Source: Dehalococcoidia bacterium
Lineage (GTDB): Bacteria; Chloroflexota; Dehalococcoidia; UBA3495
Direction of reading: 5' to 3'
DNA length: 21,890 nt
NCBI GenBank assembly: GCA_030753265.1
Contig: JASMCQ010000075.1
Coordinates: 1-21,890, forward strand
The notes under the pieces were generated by a model. That model made no database searches, had not been told where the DNA came from, and worked only from the letters and a program-made list of their open reading frames with translations. The translations under genes and the position numbers were made by a program. This document shows positions 13,680-21,415 of this stretch, in pieces (the first letter of the stretch is position 1; every line of letters begins with the position of its first letter).

Positions 13680-15383
13680 TTATTGCCGGGCCAGCCGCTC
13701 CAGTTCCACCGCGAACCACAGGGCCATGCCGCCGCTGCGGTCGTCGATTCCGGAGACCGCCGGGCGGTCCAGGTACTCCCTGAGGTTGCCCTGCACCCCA
13801 GTGTTGGTGCAGGCGTCCACCACGTTCCCCTCATCGTCGATGCGCTCGGTCACACCCTGCCATCCGTGCCGCACCGATTCCAGGAAGGAATCGTCCAGCC
13901 AACCCCGGCGTAGGCCTCTGGTCATGGCGTACCCAAACATACAGGTGGCGGTGAACTCCTGGTAGGAGCCGGGCACATCCAGCACCTGGGGGAACATCCC
14001 AGACGGCTGTTGGTACCGGCGCACCGCGTCCATTTGCTTCAAGTACATCGACAGGATCGCGGCCCGGCTGGGATGCTCTTCGGGCAAATGGGTCAAGGTT
14101 TCGGACAGGCCCATGGCGGCGAAGCCGTTGCCCCTGCCCCAGAAGAAGGGTACCGGCCGGCAATGCCAGAACAGGCCGCTTTCCTGCTGGATGCCGCCGT
14201 CTCCCAGGAACCGGGTCAGCAGCTCCAGGTACCTCTCGTCGCCGGTGATGTCGAAGGCGCGGCCCAATATCGCCCCGTTCATGAACATATCTTCGGTCCG
14301 GAAATCCGGGTCCGACGGAGGCGGCGCGGCGCCGGGGTCTCCGGCCTGGTAGCGGTCCGCCACGTTCACTATCAGTTGGGACCAGCGGCGGTCTCCGGTA
14401 GCCTCGGCCAGTTCGGCTCCCCAGAGGACCCCGGCCAGGTTCGATGGCCTGGGCTGGTCGCCGAAGGGATCACTGGCTCCTAGCCTGCTCTCGTCGAGCA
14501 TCGAGGCTATCTCCAGAGCGACGCCAGGGCCGGTGGGGCCCAACTGGGCCAACCGAAGGCGTCCGCTGATGGGGACACCCTGGGTGTAGACGACGGGGTC
14601 CAGATGGCGGCCGTAGGCCGTGTCGAGGATACTGGCCAACCGCAGCTTCGACCGGGAGCGCCGGGAGTCGAGGGCGTGCCGTGCCGGGGAAGGTCCCCAG
14701 TCCGGGAACTGGGTGACAAGGCTCCAAAGGCGGCCCAACTCGCCGGATACATGATGGGCCGGAGCCGTCAGGCGTAGGCCGGGGATTGCGCCCAGGCCGT
14801 TGGGATTTCCAGTTCCCAGAGCGGCCAGCAACGAGCCGTCATCCCGTAACGGCATGGCGCCAACGGCGGGCGCCATGAGGCCGGCGCTCTGGTTCGCTTC
14901 CCACCGTGTATGGTTCCCGGATCGTAACTCGAGCACCAGGTCTGGGGCTTGGAAGCCTACCCAACGCCAGAGGTGCCGTGTTTCAGGGTTTTGCTGGTCA
15001 TGGAAATAATTACCCTCCCGGGGGTACCCGGTGGAGGGGTCGCCGCCCGCGCCGTTGCCGGGGCCCGCGTCCGCCGCCAGCCCGTCGGGGTTGCCGCAGG
15101 GTACCGCGCTGAGGGCTATCTCGCTCGCCAACTGGGGGCCGCCGGCGGCAAAAACCCCCAGGGCCCGCACCGCCTGGGCCACGTCGTCGGGCCGGCCGGA
15201 CAGGCCGGACACCAGCAGCACCCGGGCGCGGCTGGTGGCGGGGACATAGGCGTCGCCGTCGAGAAGCGCGGGGATCTCCCGCTCCGAGCGGGTGACCCCG
15301 CAGGCCGACCGGGTCCACCGGCCCCGTCCTCTCCGGACCAGCGAGTCCAAGGAGGCGACCAGGTCATCGATGCGGTCAGTCAT
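13680..15383 (-). CDS. Fusion of degenerate M14-like domain and GH88/105-like hydrolase
   Basis: 567 residues, two parts. Residues about 30-180 resemble M14 carboxypeptidase/deacylase proteins: ARVLLVSGLSG, then VPCGNPDG with the hallmark NPDG at 98-101, and FQAPDLVLELR. The zinc motif (H-x-x-E after GL) and the later DLH-type histidine are not visible, since SGLSGRPDD and ELRSG stand in their places. Residues about 300-567 match the alpha/alpha-barrel of unsaturated glucuronyl/rhamnogalacturonyl hydrolases: EDMFMNG, with D365 the likely catalytic acid; SGLFWHC; WGRGNG at 415-420; QPSGMFPQVLD; and YQEFTATCMFGYAM. Cleavage of unsaturated uronic acid sugars is the family reaction, but the substrate here is unknown. 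No signal peptide is seen. ATG 15383 has a weak Shine-Dalgarno sequence and lies 30 bases after the MBL gene. Confidence 0.85.
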   Translation of the reverse strand: MTDRIDDLVASLDSLVRRGRGRWTRSACGVTRSEREIPALLDGDAYVPATSRARVLLVSGLSGRPDDVAQAVRALGVFAAGGPQLASEIALSAVPCGNPDGLAADAGPGNGAGGDPSTGYPREGNYFHDQQNPETRHLWRWVGFQAPDLVLELRSGNHTRWEANQSAGLMAPAVGAMPLRDDGSLLAALGTGNPNGLGAIPGLRLTAPAHHVSGELGRLWSLVTQFPDWGPSPARHALDSRRSRSKLRLASILDTAYGRHLDPVVYTQGVPISGRLRLAQLGPTGPGVALEIASMLDESRLGASDPFGDQPRPSNLAGVLWGAELAEATGDRRWSQLIVNVADRYQAGDPGAAPPPSDPDFRTEDMFMNGAILGRAFDITGDERYLELLTRFLGDGGIQQESGLFWHCRPVPFFWGRGNGFAAMGLSETLTHLPEEHPSRAAILSMYLKQMDAVRRYQQPSGMFPQVLDVPGSYQEFTATCMFGYAMTRGLRRGWLDDSFLESVRHGWQGVTERIDDEGNVVDACTNTGVQGNLREYLDRPAVSGIDDRSGGMALWFAVELERLARQ

Positions 15384-15413
15384 GGCAGGTGTCCGGGCCT
15401 TCGAGTGCGTCTA

Positions 15414-16175
15414 TCACTTCTGCACAATATCGATGTTGACGGGCCGGATGCCGCTGACGGTAAAGGTCAACGAGGCTATCCCCGAACCCTCGGTACTGTT
15501 GTAGACTTCGATGTTGGACGGGCCGTGCAGGTAGTTGATCTCCTCCCCTTCGAGCCTGAAGGGGCGGTCGTGGCCGGGATAGAAGACCTTAGACGAGTGG
15601 ACCATTTTTTCGACGCTCGCCCTGGCGTCCTCCACGTCCCAGAAGACGTTGTAGGGAAGCCCGCGCAGGACCGTGCCGCTGTCGGGCAAGGCGTCGCCGG
15701 CCAGGAGGATTTCCTCATCGCCGTCGCTGACGAGGATGCTTATGTGGCCCTTGGTGTGGCCCGGCGTGTCGATGACCGAGACGCCTTCGGCGATGGAGTC
15801 GCCATCGGAAACGAGATCGATCTTGGCCTTGTCCAGCGTTTCGGCAACGTACCAGGCCACGGCAAAGTCGCCCCGGTTCGGATTGCGGGCGTAGTCCAAC
15901 TCAGTGGGATGGACCAGGATTCGCGCGTTGCGGAACAGGTCCGTGTTCTGACAGTGGTCCCAATGCAGGTGGGTGAGGATGACGGTATCGATATCGTCAG
16001 GCGTGAGGTTCCGGGTCTGCAACGCCTTGAACAGCAACCCCCGGCGGGATGCCGGCCCGGTATCGACGACAATGTTCCGGTTCCCAACCTTCAGCAGGGA
16101 AATGGTTGAGTAGCCAAACGAGCCCTGGTCGGTATTGAGGCCGAAGCCGTAGGTCAGCACTTCCAGGTCCGGCAT
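15414..16175 (-). CDS. MBL-fold metallo-hydrolase, lactonase-like
   Basis: Metallo-beta-lactamase-fold hydrolase with a complete dinuclear metal site: H69-x-H71-x-D73-H74 (THLHWDH), H140 (TPGH), D161 (AGDA) and H202 (YPGH). The arrangement, with a short N-terminal region and a long C-terminal tail, is like N-acyl-homoserine lactonases and related hydrolases. The actual substrate cannot be read from sequence. The protein has 253 residues and no signal peptide, so it is probably cytoplasmic. ATG 16175 follows a strong AAAGGAGG at nine bases, the best Shine-Dalgarno sequence in the window. It is probably cotranscribed with the M14-like/GH88-105 gene 30 bases downstream. Confidence 0.92.
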   Translation of the reverse strand: MPDLEVLTYGFGLNTDQGSFGYSTISLLKVGNRNIVVDTGPASRRGLLFKALQTRNLTPDDIDTVILTHLHWDHCQNTDLFRNARILVHPTELDYARNPNRGDFAVAWYVAETLDKAKIDLVSDGDSIAEGVSVIDTPGHTKGHISILVSDGDEEILLAGDALPDSGTVLRGLPYNVFWDVEDARASVEKMVHSSKVFYPGHDRPFRLEGEEINYLHGPSNIEVYNSTEGSGIASLTFTVSGIRPVNIDIVQK

Positions 16176-16248
16176 TGGTCGGCGCCTCCTTTGGACGGTG
16201 TATCGTGGAAAGAGTCGGCGTTTCTTTGGGTGGTGGAAATCCCCCCAA

Positions 16249-16269
16249 CCCCCCTTTACGAAAGGGGGG
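16249..16269. terminator. GC-rich hairpin CCCCCCTTT-ACG-AAAGGGGGG
   Basis: A perfect 9-bp stem (16249-16257 with 16261-16269) has a 3-nt loop, located between the small paralogue gene and the MBL gene. It could end transcription of the small gene on the minus strand, but no T-run follows the stem. This CCCCCCTTT/AAAGGGGGG pattern also occurs as a scattered intergenic repeat in many genomes. Confidence 0.45.
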
Positions 16270-16314
16270 CGATAGGCAGGTCTTCAGCCGTGCAATGCGA
16301 TGTATGCCGCAGGG

Positions 16315-16653
16315 CTACAACGCGGAGGCCAGGGCGGTTACGAGCAGGACGGCGATGAAGAGCAGGGTCCCCACGGCCACCAGGCCACAGCCCAAGAACC
16401 CTCCCTTCTTCACCGGCTCGGAGATGATCCGGCGGGACTGGACCGGTCCAGTCCTCTCGATGGTGAACTCTTCGACCCCCGGCTGGCCCCGGAAGCCGCG
16501 GGCCGGCTGGTACGATAGGCGGACGCGATAGCCGTCCTCATGCTCCTCCTGGGAGAGCACCTCCCAGGCCAGCTCCTTTTTGCGGTAGCGGCGTCCGTAG
16601 AAATCCTGGTTGTCGCGGGCGTGGGCCAGGGCGGCGGCGCGAGCCTGGTCCAA
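16315..16653 (-). CDS. Small membrane protein, paralogue of the N-domain of the downstream-numbered PD40 protein
   Basis: The frame from TTG 16653 encodes 112 residues: a soluble domain followed by one hydrophobic C-terminal helix (about LGCGLVAVGTLLFIAVLLV). The domain matches residues about 28-106 of the PT-rich/PD40 protein encoded at 16845-19700: 53 of 79 positions are identical by my hand alignment, including ARDN, DFYGRRY, EDxYRVRLSY, PARxFRGxPGVE and TGPV. I do not recognise the domain. The natural start is probably ATG 16728, which has a good Shine-Dalgarno sequence, but a TAG interrupts codon 8 (see 16654-16728). TTG 16653 would be a fallback or reinitiation start that lacks its own clear ribosome-binding site. 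The gene may therefore be broken. Confidence 0.6.
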   Translation of the reverse strand: MDQARAAALAHARDNQDFYGRRYRKKELAWEVLSQEEHEDGYRVRLSYQPARGFRGQPGVEEFTIERTGPVQSRRIISEPVKKGGFLGCGLVAVGTLLFIAVLLVTALASAL

Positions 16654-16728
16654 CGAGATGAAGTCCCCTCCCCCAGGGGGTTGGGATTCGGGTTGTCCCT
16701 GATCCTACACGTTTTCGTCTTCAGCCAT
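16654..16728 (-). pseudogene. 5' part of the small paralogue gene, interrupted by in-frame TAG at codon 8
   Basis: ATG 16726-16728 follows AGGTGA at seven bases. It reads MAEDENV, then TAG (16705-16707), then DQGQPESQPPGGGDFIS, and continues in frame into the 112-residue frame without shift. The neighbouring PD40 protein also begins MAEEEGK and reaches ISLDQAR, so this upstream part is ancestral coding sequence. A single C-to-T change from CAG would explain the stop. Options are a real nonsense mutation, a sequencing or assembly error, or a small leader peptide with reinitiation at 16653. Confidence 0.6.
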
Positions 16729-16844
16729 GGTCAATCACCTGGTCCTTGCAGGCTTGGGCCGGGAATCGCCCTCAACATACACGACCTGGGGCTTCGGGGC
16801 AAGCGGCCAGGCTGAGGGGGCAACAAGCCTCGGCTCGGCCAACG

Positions 16845-19700
16845 CTAAGGGCCCCAGTCAGGCAAGATTTCGTAAGCTGGGTTGTTCGACAGGTTGGTCT
16901 GATTGGAGCCGTCAGCATCCATTGCGTATATCTCCCAGTTCCCATCCCTCTCAGTGTAGAAGGCCAGCTTGGTCCCGTCCGGCGACCAGTCGGGCCTGAA
17001 ATCATCGATGGAGTTGCTGGTGAGGCGCTCCTGGCTGGTGCCGTCGGCGTCCATAACGTAAATCTCCCAATTGCCGTCACGCGAGGAACTCCAGGCGATC
17101 TTGGTCCCGTCCGGCGACCAGGAAGGGCTCACATCTGAGGTTGAGTTGGAGGTTAGGCGAGTCGGGCCAGTACCATCGGAATTCATGACGTAGATCTCCC
17201 AATTGCCGTCTCTCTCTGATTGAAAAGCGATCTTATTCCCATCCGAAGACCACTCAGGGCTTGCATCGCGGGCTGAGTTGAAGGTTAGGCGGGTAGGGCT
17301 AGTGCCATCTGAATTCATAACGTATATTTCCCAGTTGCCGTCACGCAGGGAATTCCAGGTGATCTTACTCCCGTCAGGCGACCAGGATGGGTTTTGGTCC
17401 TCAACCGGGTCAGTCGTCAACCTGGCCACCCCGGACCCGTCAGCATTCATGATGTAGATCTTTTTGCTGCCGTCTCGGTCTGATGAAAAGGCGATCTTGT
17501 TCCCATCTGACGACCACGCAGGGTCCCCTTCGGTGGCCACATTGGTGGTCAGGCGAGTCTGGCTGGAGCCGTCGGCATCCATCACATAAATCTCCAAGTT
17601 GTTACTGTCTATTCGCCGCACGAAGACAATCTTGCCCCCCGTAGGCGGAGGTATCGGCGTAGCTGTCGGCGCAGGCGTGGGCGTTGGTGGTACTGGTGTC
17701 GGCGTGGGCGTTGGAGTGGGGGTGGGTGTTACTGTTGGGGTAATCCCAGGCGCCAGGGTGGAGGTGTGGGTAGGCGTCGGCCCTACTGTCGGCGGAACCG
17801 TCGGCGTCGGCGTCGGCGTCGGCGTGGGAGTCGGGATTGCCCTTGGGGTGGGGACCGGCGTGGCCCCGATGACCTGGAAGTTGGCGATGGCACTCTTGGC
17901 CGAGTTCATGGTCAGGGTGCAGGACGGCGTATCTCCGCCGCAATTCTCAGACCACCCGGTGAACCACCAGCCCGAACTGGGCGTGGCCTGCAACGTCGCC
18001 TGGGTCCCACATAGATACTGCCCGCCTCCGGTCGCGATTCCACCGCCCAGGGGGCTTGCGCTGGCGGTCAGGGTATAGACCGGGCGCTCGATGGTTACCT
18101 CCACCGCCCGGTCCTCCCGCATCTCTACCCAGGCAAACATTCTGTCCACGGTATCAGCACCTGTCCACGTGACCCCAAAGCAGGCCTGATTGGGCGTTGC
18201 CTGGAGCAGCACCCGTGACCCGACCTCATGCTTCCCGTCCGGGCCGGGCGCTTGGCTCACCTGGACCATTCCGTTGAGCACGAACAGCATCAGTTGGCCC
18301 GGATCGAGAGTCTCGCCATTAATGGACAAGGGAAAGCCGGTGGGCTCGGCGCAGTGCGCCATCAGGTTCCGCTTCTGATCCACGGTTACGATGATGGAGG
18401 TCGATGAAGGGTTGACCCCGGCGGGCAGGTCTCCGGTCCACCTTTCGAATCCGTATTCACAACTGGCCGTGACCCGGACCCGTCTCCCGACCGGGTAGCG
18501 TCCGTCATCGCTGGAGGGGTTCAGGCCGATTCTACCCAAGCTCCCGGGTTGGACCGTGGCCTCCAGCAGATAAGTCGGCGGTGGTGTTGGTATTGGCGTC
18601 GGGGTGGGTGGCGTGGGCGTCTCCGTTGGCGCGGGCACCGGCGTATTTGTTGGTGCCGGTGCGGGCGTGGGCGTGGGCGTAGGGACCGGAACAGCCGTCG
18701 GCGCGGGCACCGGCGTTGGTGGGGGCGTGGGTGTCGGCGCGGGAGCCACCGTCGCGGTAGGCGTCGGGACCGGCGTGGAGGCAGCTATTGCCGTTGGGCT
18801 GGGCCGGTCCGTCGGCGATGCAGTGGGCGCCGGAGTCAGGGTGAGCACCGGCGCTGGAGTGGGCTCGGGCTCCCTGACGGTCAGGGCGAACACGCTGAGG
18901 CTATCCACCTGGGCCCGGGCGGTGGACGCGTCGAAGTCCACCGTGGTGGGCAGGGCTTCCCAGCGGCGGCCGGCATCTTGGTAATGCTGGAGAACCAGGT
19001 TGGATTCGACGCCGCCGGCCGCCGTTGCATCGGCCGCGCTCAACCGCACTCTGATGGTGATTGGCTTCAGCAGGGCCGACTCCATGGTGAGGTTGAACGC
19101 CGTCTGGGTCGCTTTGTACCGCGGGGGCATTACCGGTATCTCGGACGAGGAAAGCGCGCGAAACGACAGTTCAGTGGGAACAGCCGCTGTTCCCTCGTCT
19201 GCCTCAATGGTCACGCTGCCATCGGAAGACACCACCGTGATCGGCGCACCCGGTTCCATCGTCACGCGGACAATATCGTCCGTTGACGATGAAAACACCC
19301 CGGCGGCGAGAAGTATTCCCATCATCACCAGGGCCACGGCTGCCGTTCCGGCCAGAACGGCCAACGACTTTAAAGCGGGTTTGGGCTCGCCGAGAATCTG
19401 CCGCAGTTCGACGGGACCGGTCTTGTCGATGACGAACAGTTCCACGCCGGGCTTGCCCCGGAACCACCGGGCCGGACGATAGGAGAGCCGGACCCGGTAG
19501 TAGTCCTCGCTCTCCTCGGCGCTCAGTTCCTCCCAGACAAGCTCGCGGTCGGCGTAGCGACGCCCGTAGAAGTCGGTGTTGTCGCGGGCGTACCGCAAGA
19601 CCAAGACCCGGGCCTGGTCCAAGGAGATATAACCCAGGGCCTCGCCTTCCGGCGTGAACTCTAGCTTTTCCCCCTCTTTCTTGCCCTCTTCCTCGGCCAA
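16845..19700 (-). CDS. Membrane-anchored PT-rich protein with B-repeat-like and PD40 (TolB-like) repeats
   Basis: 951 residues in an ordered layout. About 23-105: a cytoplasmic-type domain shared with the small neighbouring paralogue. About 112-136: one transmembrane helix. About 137-275: a beta-rich domain. About 275-377: a Pro/Thr-rich linker. About 378-603: modules with GGG, FxxWxG, and Cys residues resembling InlB B-repeats. About 610-687: a second Pro/Thr linker. About 688-951: six PD40/WD40-like repeats of roughly 42 residues (WSPDGTKIAF, DGNWEIYVMDADG), as in TolB beta-propellers. The C-terminal 800 residues are probably outside the cell. A structural or binding role is inferred; no enzyme motif is visible. 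TTG 19700 is chosen because the promoter -10 box covers the earlier TTG at 19751. Confidence 0.85.
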   Translation of the reverse strand: MAEEEGKKEGEKLEFTPEGEALGYISLDQARVLVLRYARDNTDFYGRRYADRELVWEELSAEESEDYYRVRLSYRPARWFRGKPGVELFVIDKTGPVELRQILGEPKPALKSLAVLAGTAAVALVMMGILLAAGVFSSSTDDIVRVTMEPGAPITVVSSDGSVTIEADEGTAAVPTELSFRALSSSEIPVMPPRYKATQTAFNLTMESALLKPITIRVRLSAADATAAGGVESNLVLQHYQDAGRRWEALPTTVDFDASTARAQVDSLSVFALTVREPEPTPAPVLTLTPAPTASPTDRPSPTAIAASTPVPTPTATVAPAPTPTPPPTPVPAPTAVPVPTPTPTPAPAPTNTPVPAPTETPTPPTPTPIPTPPPTYLLEATVQPGSLGRIGLNPSSDDGRYPVGRRVRVTASCEYGFERWTGDLPAGVNPSSTSIIVTVDQKRNLMAHCAEPTGFPLSINGETLDPGQLMLFVLNGMVQVSQAPGPDGKHEVGSRVLLQATPNQACFGVTWTGADTVDRMFAWVEMREDRAVEVTIERPVYTLTASASPLGGGIATGGGQYLCGTQATLQATPSSGWWFTGWSENCGGDTPSCTLTMNSAKSAIANFQVIGATPVPTPRAIPTPTPTPTPTPTVPPTVGPTPTHTSTLAPGITPTVTPTPTPTPTPTPVPPTPTPAPTATPIPPPTGGKIVFVRRIDSNNLEIYVMDADGSSQTRLTTNVATEGDPAWSSDGNKIAFSSDRDGSKKIYIMNADGSGVARLTTDPVEDQNPSWSPDGSKITWNSLRDGNWEIYVMNSDGTSPTRLTFNSARDASPEWSSDGNKIAFQSERDGNWEIYVMNSDGTGPTRLTSNSTSDVSPSWSPDGTKIAWSSSRDGNWEIYVMDADGTSQERLTSNSIDDFRPDWSPDGTKLAFYTERDGNWEIYAMDADGSNQTNLSNNPAYEILPDWGP
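16850..17630 (-). repeat. Six tandem ~126-bp PD40 coding repeats
   Basis: The unit encodes about 42 residues with the consensus DGNWEIYVMDADG, then RLT, then WSPDGTKIAF. The block starting EIYVM recurs six times between about 16910 and 17600. DNA copies are similar enough (for example ATCTCCCAATTGCCGTC repeated) to suggest fairly recent duplication of the inner units. Short-read assembly may be unreliable here. Confidence 0.75.
17640..17860 (-). repeat. Low-complexity Pro/Thr-coding repeat (second linker)
   Basis: GGCGTC/GGCGTG-type hexamers encode alternating T-P dipeptides. Such linkers occur in cell-surface proteins of many bacteria as flexible spacers. Replication slippage would change its length. 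Confidence 0.7.
18570..18875 (-). repeat. Low-complexity Pro/Thr/Ala-coding repeat (first linker)
   Basis: About 100 residues of P, T, A and V in PTPTP and PVPAPT units between the membrane-proximal domain and the B-repeat-like modules. It is the same type as the second linker but longer and with more alanine. Confidence 0.7.
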
Positions 19701-19706
19701 CTGACA

Positions 19707-19739
19707 CCCCCGGAGGGGGATATCTCCAAAACGGAGATA
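19707..19739 (-). promoter_or_regulatory. Two adjacent hairpins in the PD40 gene leader
   Basis: TATCTCC (19721-19727) pairs with GGAGATA (19733-19739) around a 5-nt loop. Directly next to it CCCCC (19707-19711) pairs with GGGGG (19715-19719) around a 3-nt loop. In the RNA both lie between the predicted transcript start (~19743) and the TTG at 19700. The second hairpin contains the only purine-rich stretch near the start, GGGGG, so folding could hide the ribosome-binding site. Regulatory function is inferred. Confidence 0.45.
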
Positions 19740-19749
19740 CCCGTTGACC

Positions 19750-19778
19750 AATATAACCGAGGGTCAAGATTGAGGCAA
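19750..19778 (-). promoter_or_regulatory. Sigma70-type promoter of the PT-rich/PD40 gene
   Basis: On the minus strand: -35 TTGCCT (19778-19773, 4 of 6), a 17-bp spacer, and -10 TATATT (19755-19750, 5 of 6). Transcription would start near 19743, leaving a leader of about 43 nt before TTG 19700. That fits the chosen start and excludes the TTG at 19751. Confidence 0.5.
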
Positions 19779-19807
19779 GCCCGAATCAGGTGAAGCGGGA
19801 AGCAGCG

Positions 19808-20506
19808 TCACGCCGCCAAAGCCGCCGGTATCCACGCCTCCAGCAGCTTCTCCAGCTCCTCCCGGCACTCCGCCAGCCGGTGCTCGGCCCCATCGTAGAG
19901 AACAAGCTCCTTGGGCTCCAGGGCGGCGGCGTAAATCTGCTGGGCGCAGGAGTACGGGAGACGCGTGTCGCTCTTGCCGTGGACCACCAGCAGGCGTCGA
20001 GGAGAAAGCTGCGCAACGGCGCCGGTGCCGCGGGTCTGGGGCGACAAGCAGACGACTCCCTTGACGGAGGAGCTGACCGCCCCGGCGGCGACGACCACGG
20101 CCCCTCCGAACGAGTGCCCCACCACCACCACCGGCCCACGCCCATCCTTTCCCAAGAAGGATATGCCGACCAGCAGGTCCAGGACGCACTCTTGGAAGTC
20201 GCCGGGATAGCGGTAGTCCAAACGAAGGGAGGTGATGCCTTGCCCCTGCAATACACCGGCCATCCGCGCGTAAATGCCGGGTCCCGGACCACCGAATCCA
20301 CCCCTGACGCCGGAGACCCAGACCACCGCCTGGTGAGACCCGGGGGCCGGATGCAGGATCCCCCGGAAGTCGCCCTTGTTGGTGCGAAACAGCATACCCT
20401 CGCCAACGCGTCCGTCAGCGGGAGGGCCGCCGCTGAGCACCTCCCGGATGGCTATTGAGACGCTCTCCGGGCGGTCGCCAGGGCTCTGGTTCTCGGGTGT
20501 CGCCAT
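19808..20506 (-). CDS. Alpha/beta hydrolase (dienelactone-hydrolase-like)
   Basis: 232 residues with a complete triad: S132 in GHSFGG, D180 in HGKSDTRLP, H209 in GAEHRL. The compact size and the LLVVHGKSD segment resemble dienelactone hydrolases and small serine esterases. The N-terminus (about 40 residues before LFRTNKGDF) has no signal peptide. Substrate is unknown. ATG 20506 is chosen because AAGGA precedes it closely; the frame is open to 20551 but without a ribosome-binding site. A second alpha/beta hydrolase gene lies 69 bases upstream, and the two may be cotranscribed. Confidence 0.85.
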   Translation of the reverse strand: MATPENQSPGDRPESVSIAIREVLSGGPPADGRVGEGMLFRTNKGDFRGILHPAPGSHQAVVWVSGVRGGFGGPGPGIYARMAGVLQGQGITSLRLDYRYPGDFQECVLDLLVGISFLGKDGRGPVVVVGHSFGGAVVVAAGAVSSSVKGVVCLSPQTRGTGAVAQLSPRRLLVVHGKSDTRLPYSCAQQIYAAALEPKELVLYDGAEHRLAECREELEKLLEAWIPAALAA

Positions 20507-20575
20507 AAGTCCTTTTCTCAACGAGACGCAATCACCGCCGGCTACCCGCATCCGTTAAGGACCGCGCCGGGGCGG

Positions 20576-21415
20576 TTAGCTCAGGAAGCCGCGCACTGCG
20601 GTGAGGAACCCGTCGGGGTTGTCTTCGAAGACCATGTGCCCGGCCCGGGGGACCTCCGTCAGCCGGGCGTCGGGGATCGTTTCAACCATCCGCCGGGCCA
20701 CATCGGCGCCCAGCAGGTCCGTCTCGCCGCCGCGGACGATCAACGTGGGGCAGCCAATCTTGGGCAGCGCCGGCCAGAGGTCGATGGATGGAGCGCTGGT
20801 GCCGTTCCGCCGCTGCTCCCGGACTGCCAGGTCAAAGCGCCAACCGACCTTGCCGTTGGGCAGCTCCATGGTCGAGTACCGCAGACGCCGCAGCAGCACG
20901 GCGTCGGACGCGAAACGGTCCTGCGGACCCATGTACTCCACGACCGCCTCGAAAGAGTCGAACTCCTCGGGAAGCTCGGTGATCTCCCGGGTGATGCGCT
21001 TGGCGCCCCGGGGGTCGATCACGGGACCGATATCCACGACGATAAGCTTTTTCACCCGGTCCGGGTAGCGGGAGGTGAAGGCCATCCCGTTGCGGCCTCC
21101 CATGGAATGACCCACCAGGATGAAAGAGTCCAGCGCCAGGGCGTCACAGAACCCGGTTAAGTCGGCCACGAAGGCGTCGGTGGAGTAATCTCCACCTGGC
21201 GCCCAATCGCTCTCGCCGCGGCCTCGCTGGTCCAGGGCCAGGACGTGAAAGTCTTGGCACAGGGCGGCCGACACGTCGTCCCAGGAGTGGGCGTGGCCCC
21301 GGAGGCCGTGGAGGAGCAGCAAGGTTGGTTTTCCGGCGGCCCCCCAGTCCAGATAATGCAGCTTCAGGCCGTTGGCGGCAACGGTCTTGTCCTCGGGTCT
21401 AACTCCGGTGGTCAT
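20576..21415 (-). CDS. Alpha/beta hydrolase
   Basis: 279 residues with oxyanion motif LLLHGLRGHAHSW, nucleophile S104 in GHSMGG, D233 in GGETDLLG, and H260 in AGHMVFED, a full Ser-Asp-His set. Overall it resembles the broad epoxide hydrolase/haloperoxidase/esterase group; with a serine nucleophile it is more likely an esterase, lactonase or C-C hydrolase than an epoxide hydrolase. It has a normal length and no signal peptide. ATG 21415 is preferred because GGAGG lies eight bases upstream; the frame is open to 21484. It is the first gene of the minus-strand block visible here. Confidence 0.9.
   Translation of the reverse strand: MTTGVRPEDKTVAANGLKLHYLDWGAAGKPTLLLLHGLRGHAHSWDDVSAALCQDFHVLALDQRGRGESDWAPGGDYSTDAFVADLTGFCDALALDSFILVGHSMGGRNGMAFTSRYPDRVKKLIVVDIGPVIDPRGAKRITREITELPEEFDSFEAVVEYMGPQDRFASDAVLLRRLRYSTMELPNGKVGWRFDLAVREQRRNGTSAPSIDLWPALPKIGCPTLIVRGGETDLLGADVARRMVETIPDARLTEVPRAGHMVFEDNPDGFLTAVRGFLS

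Noticed and set aside
12126..13913. 595-codon open frame on the plus strand
   Set aside because: It is the antisense shadow of the Fe-ADH homologue and the GH88/105 C-terminus; composition is H-, G- and Q-rich without any domain, as expected for shadow frames in GC-rich DNA.
18549..19286. Arg/Gly-rich plus-strand frame opposite the PT-rich linker
   Set aside because: It is the complement of Pro/Thr repeats; no start signal and no domain.
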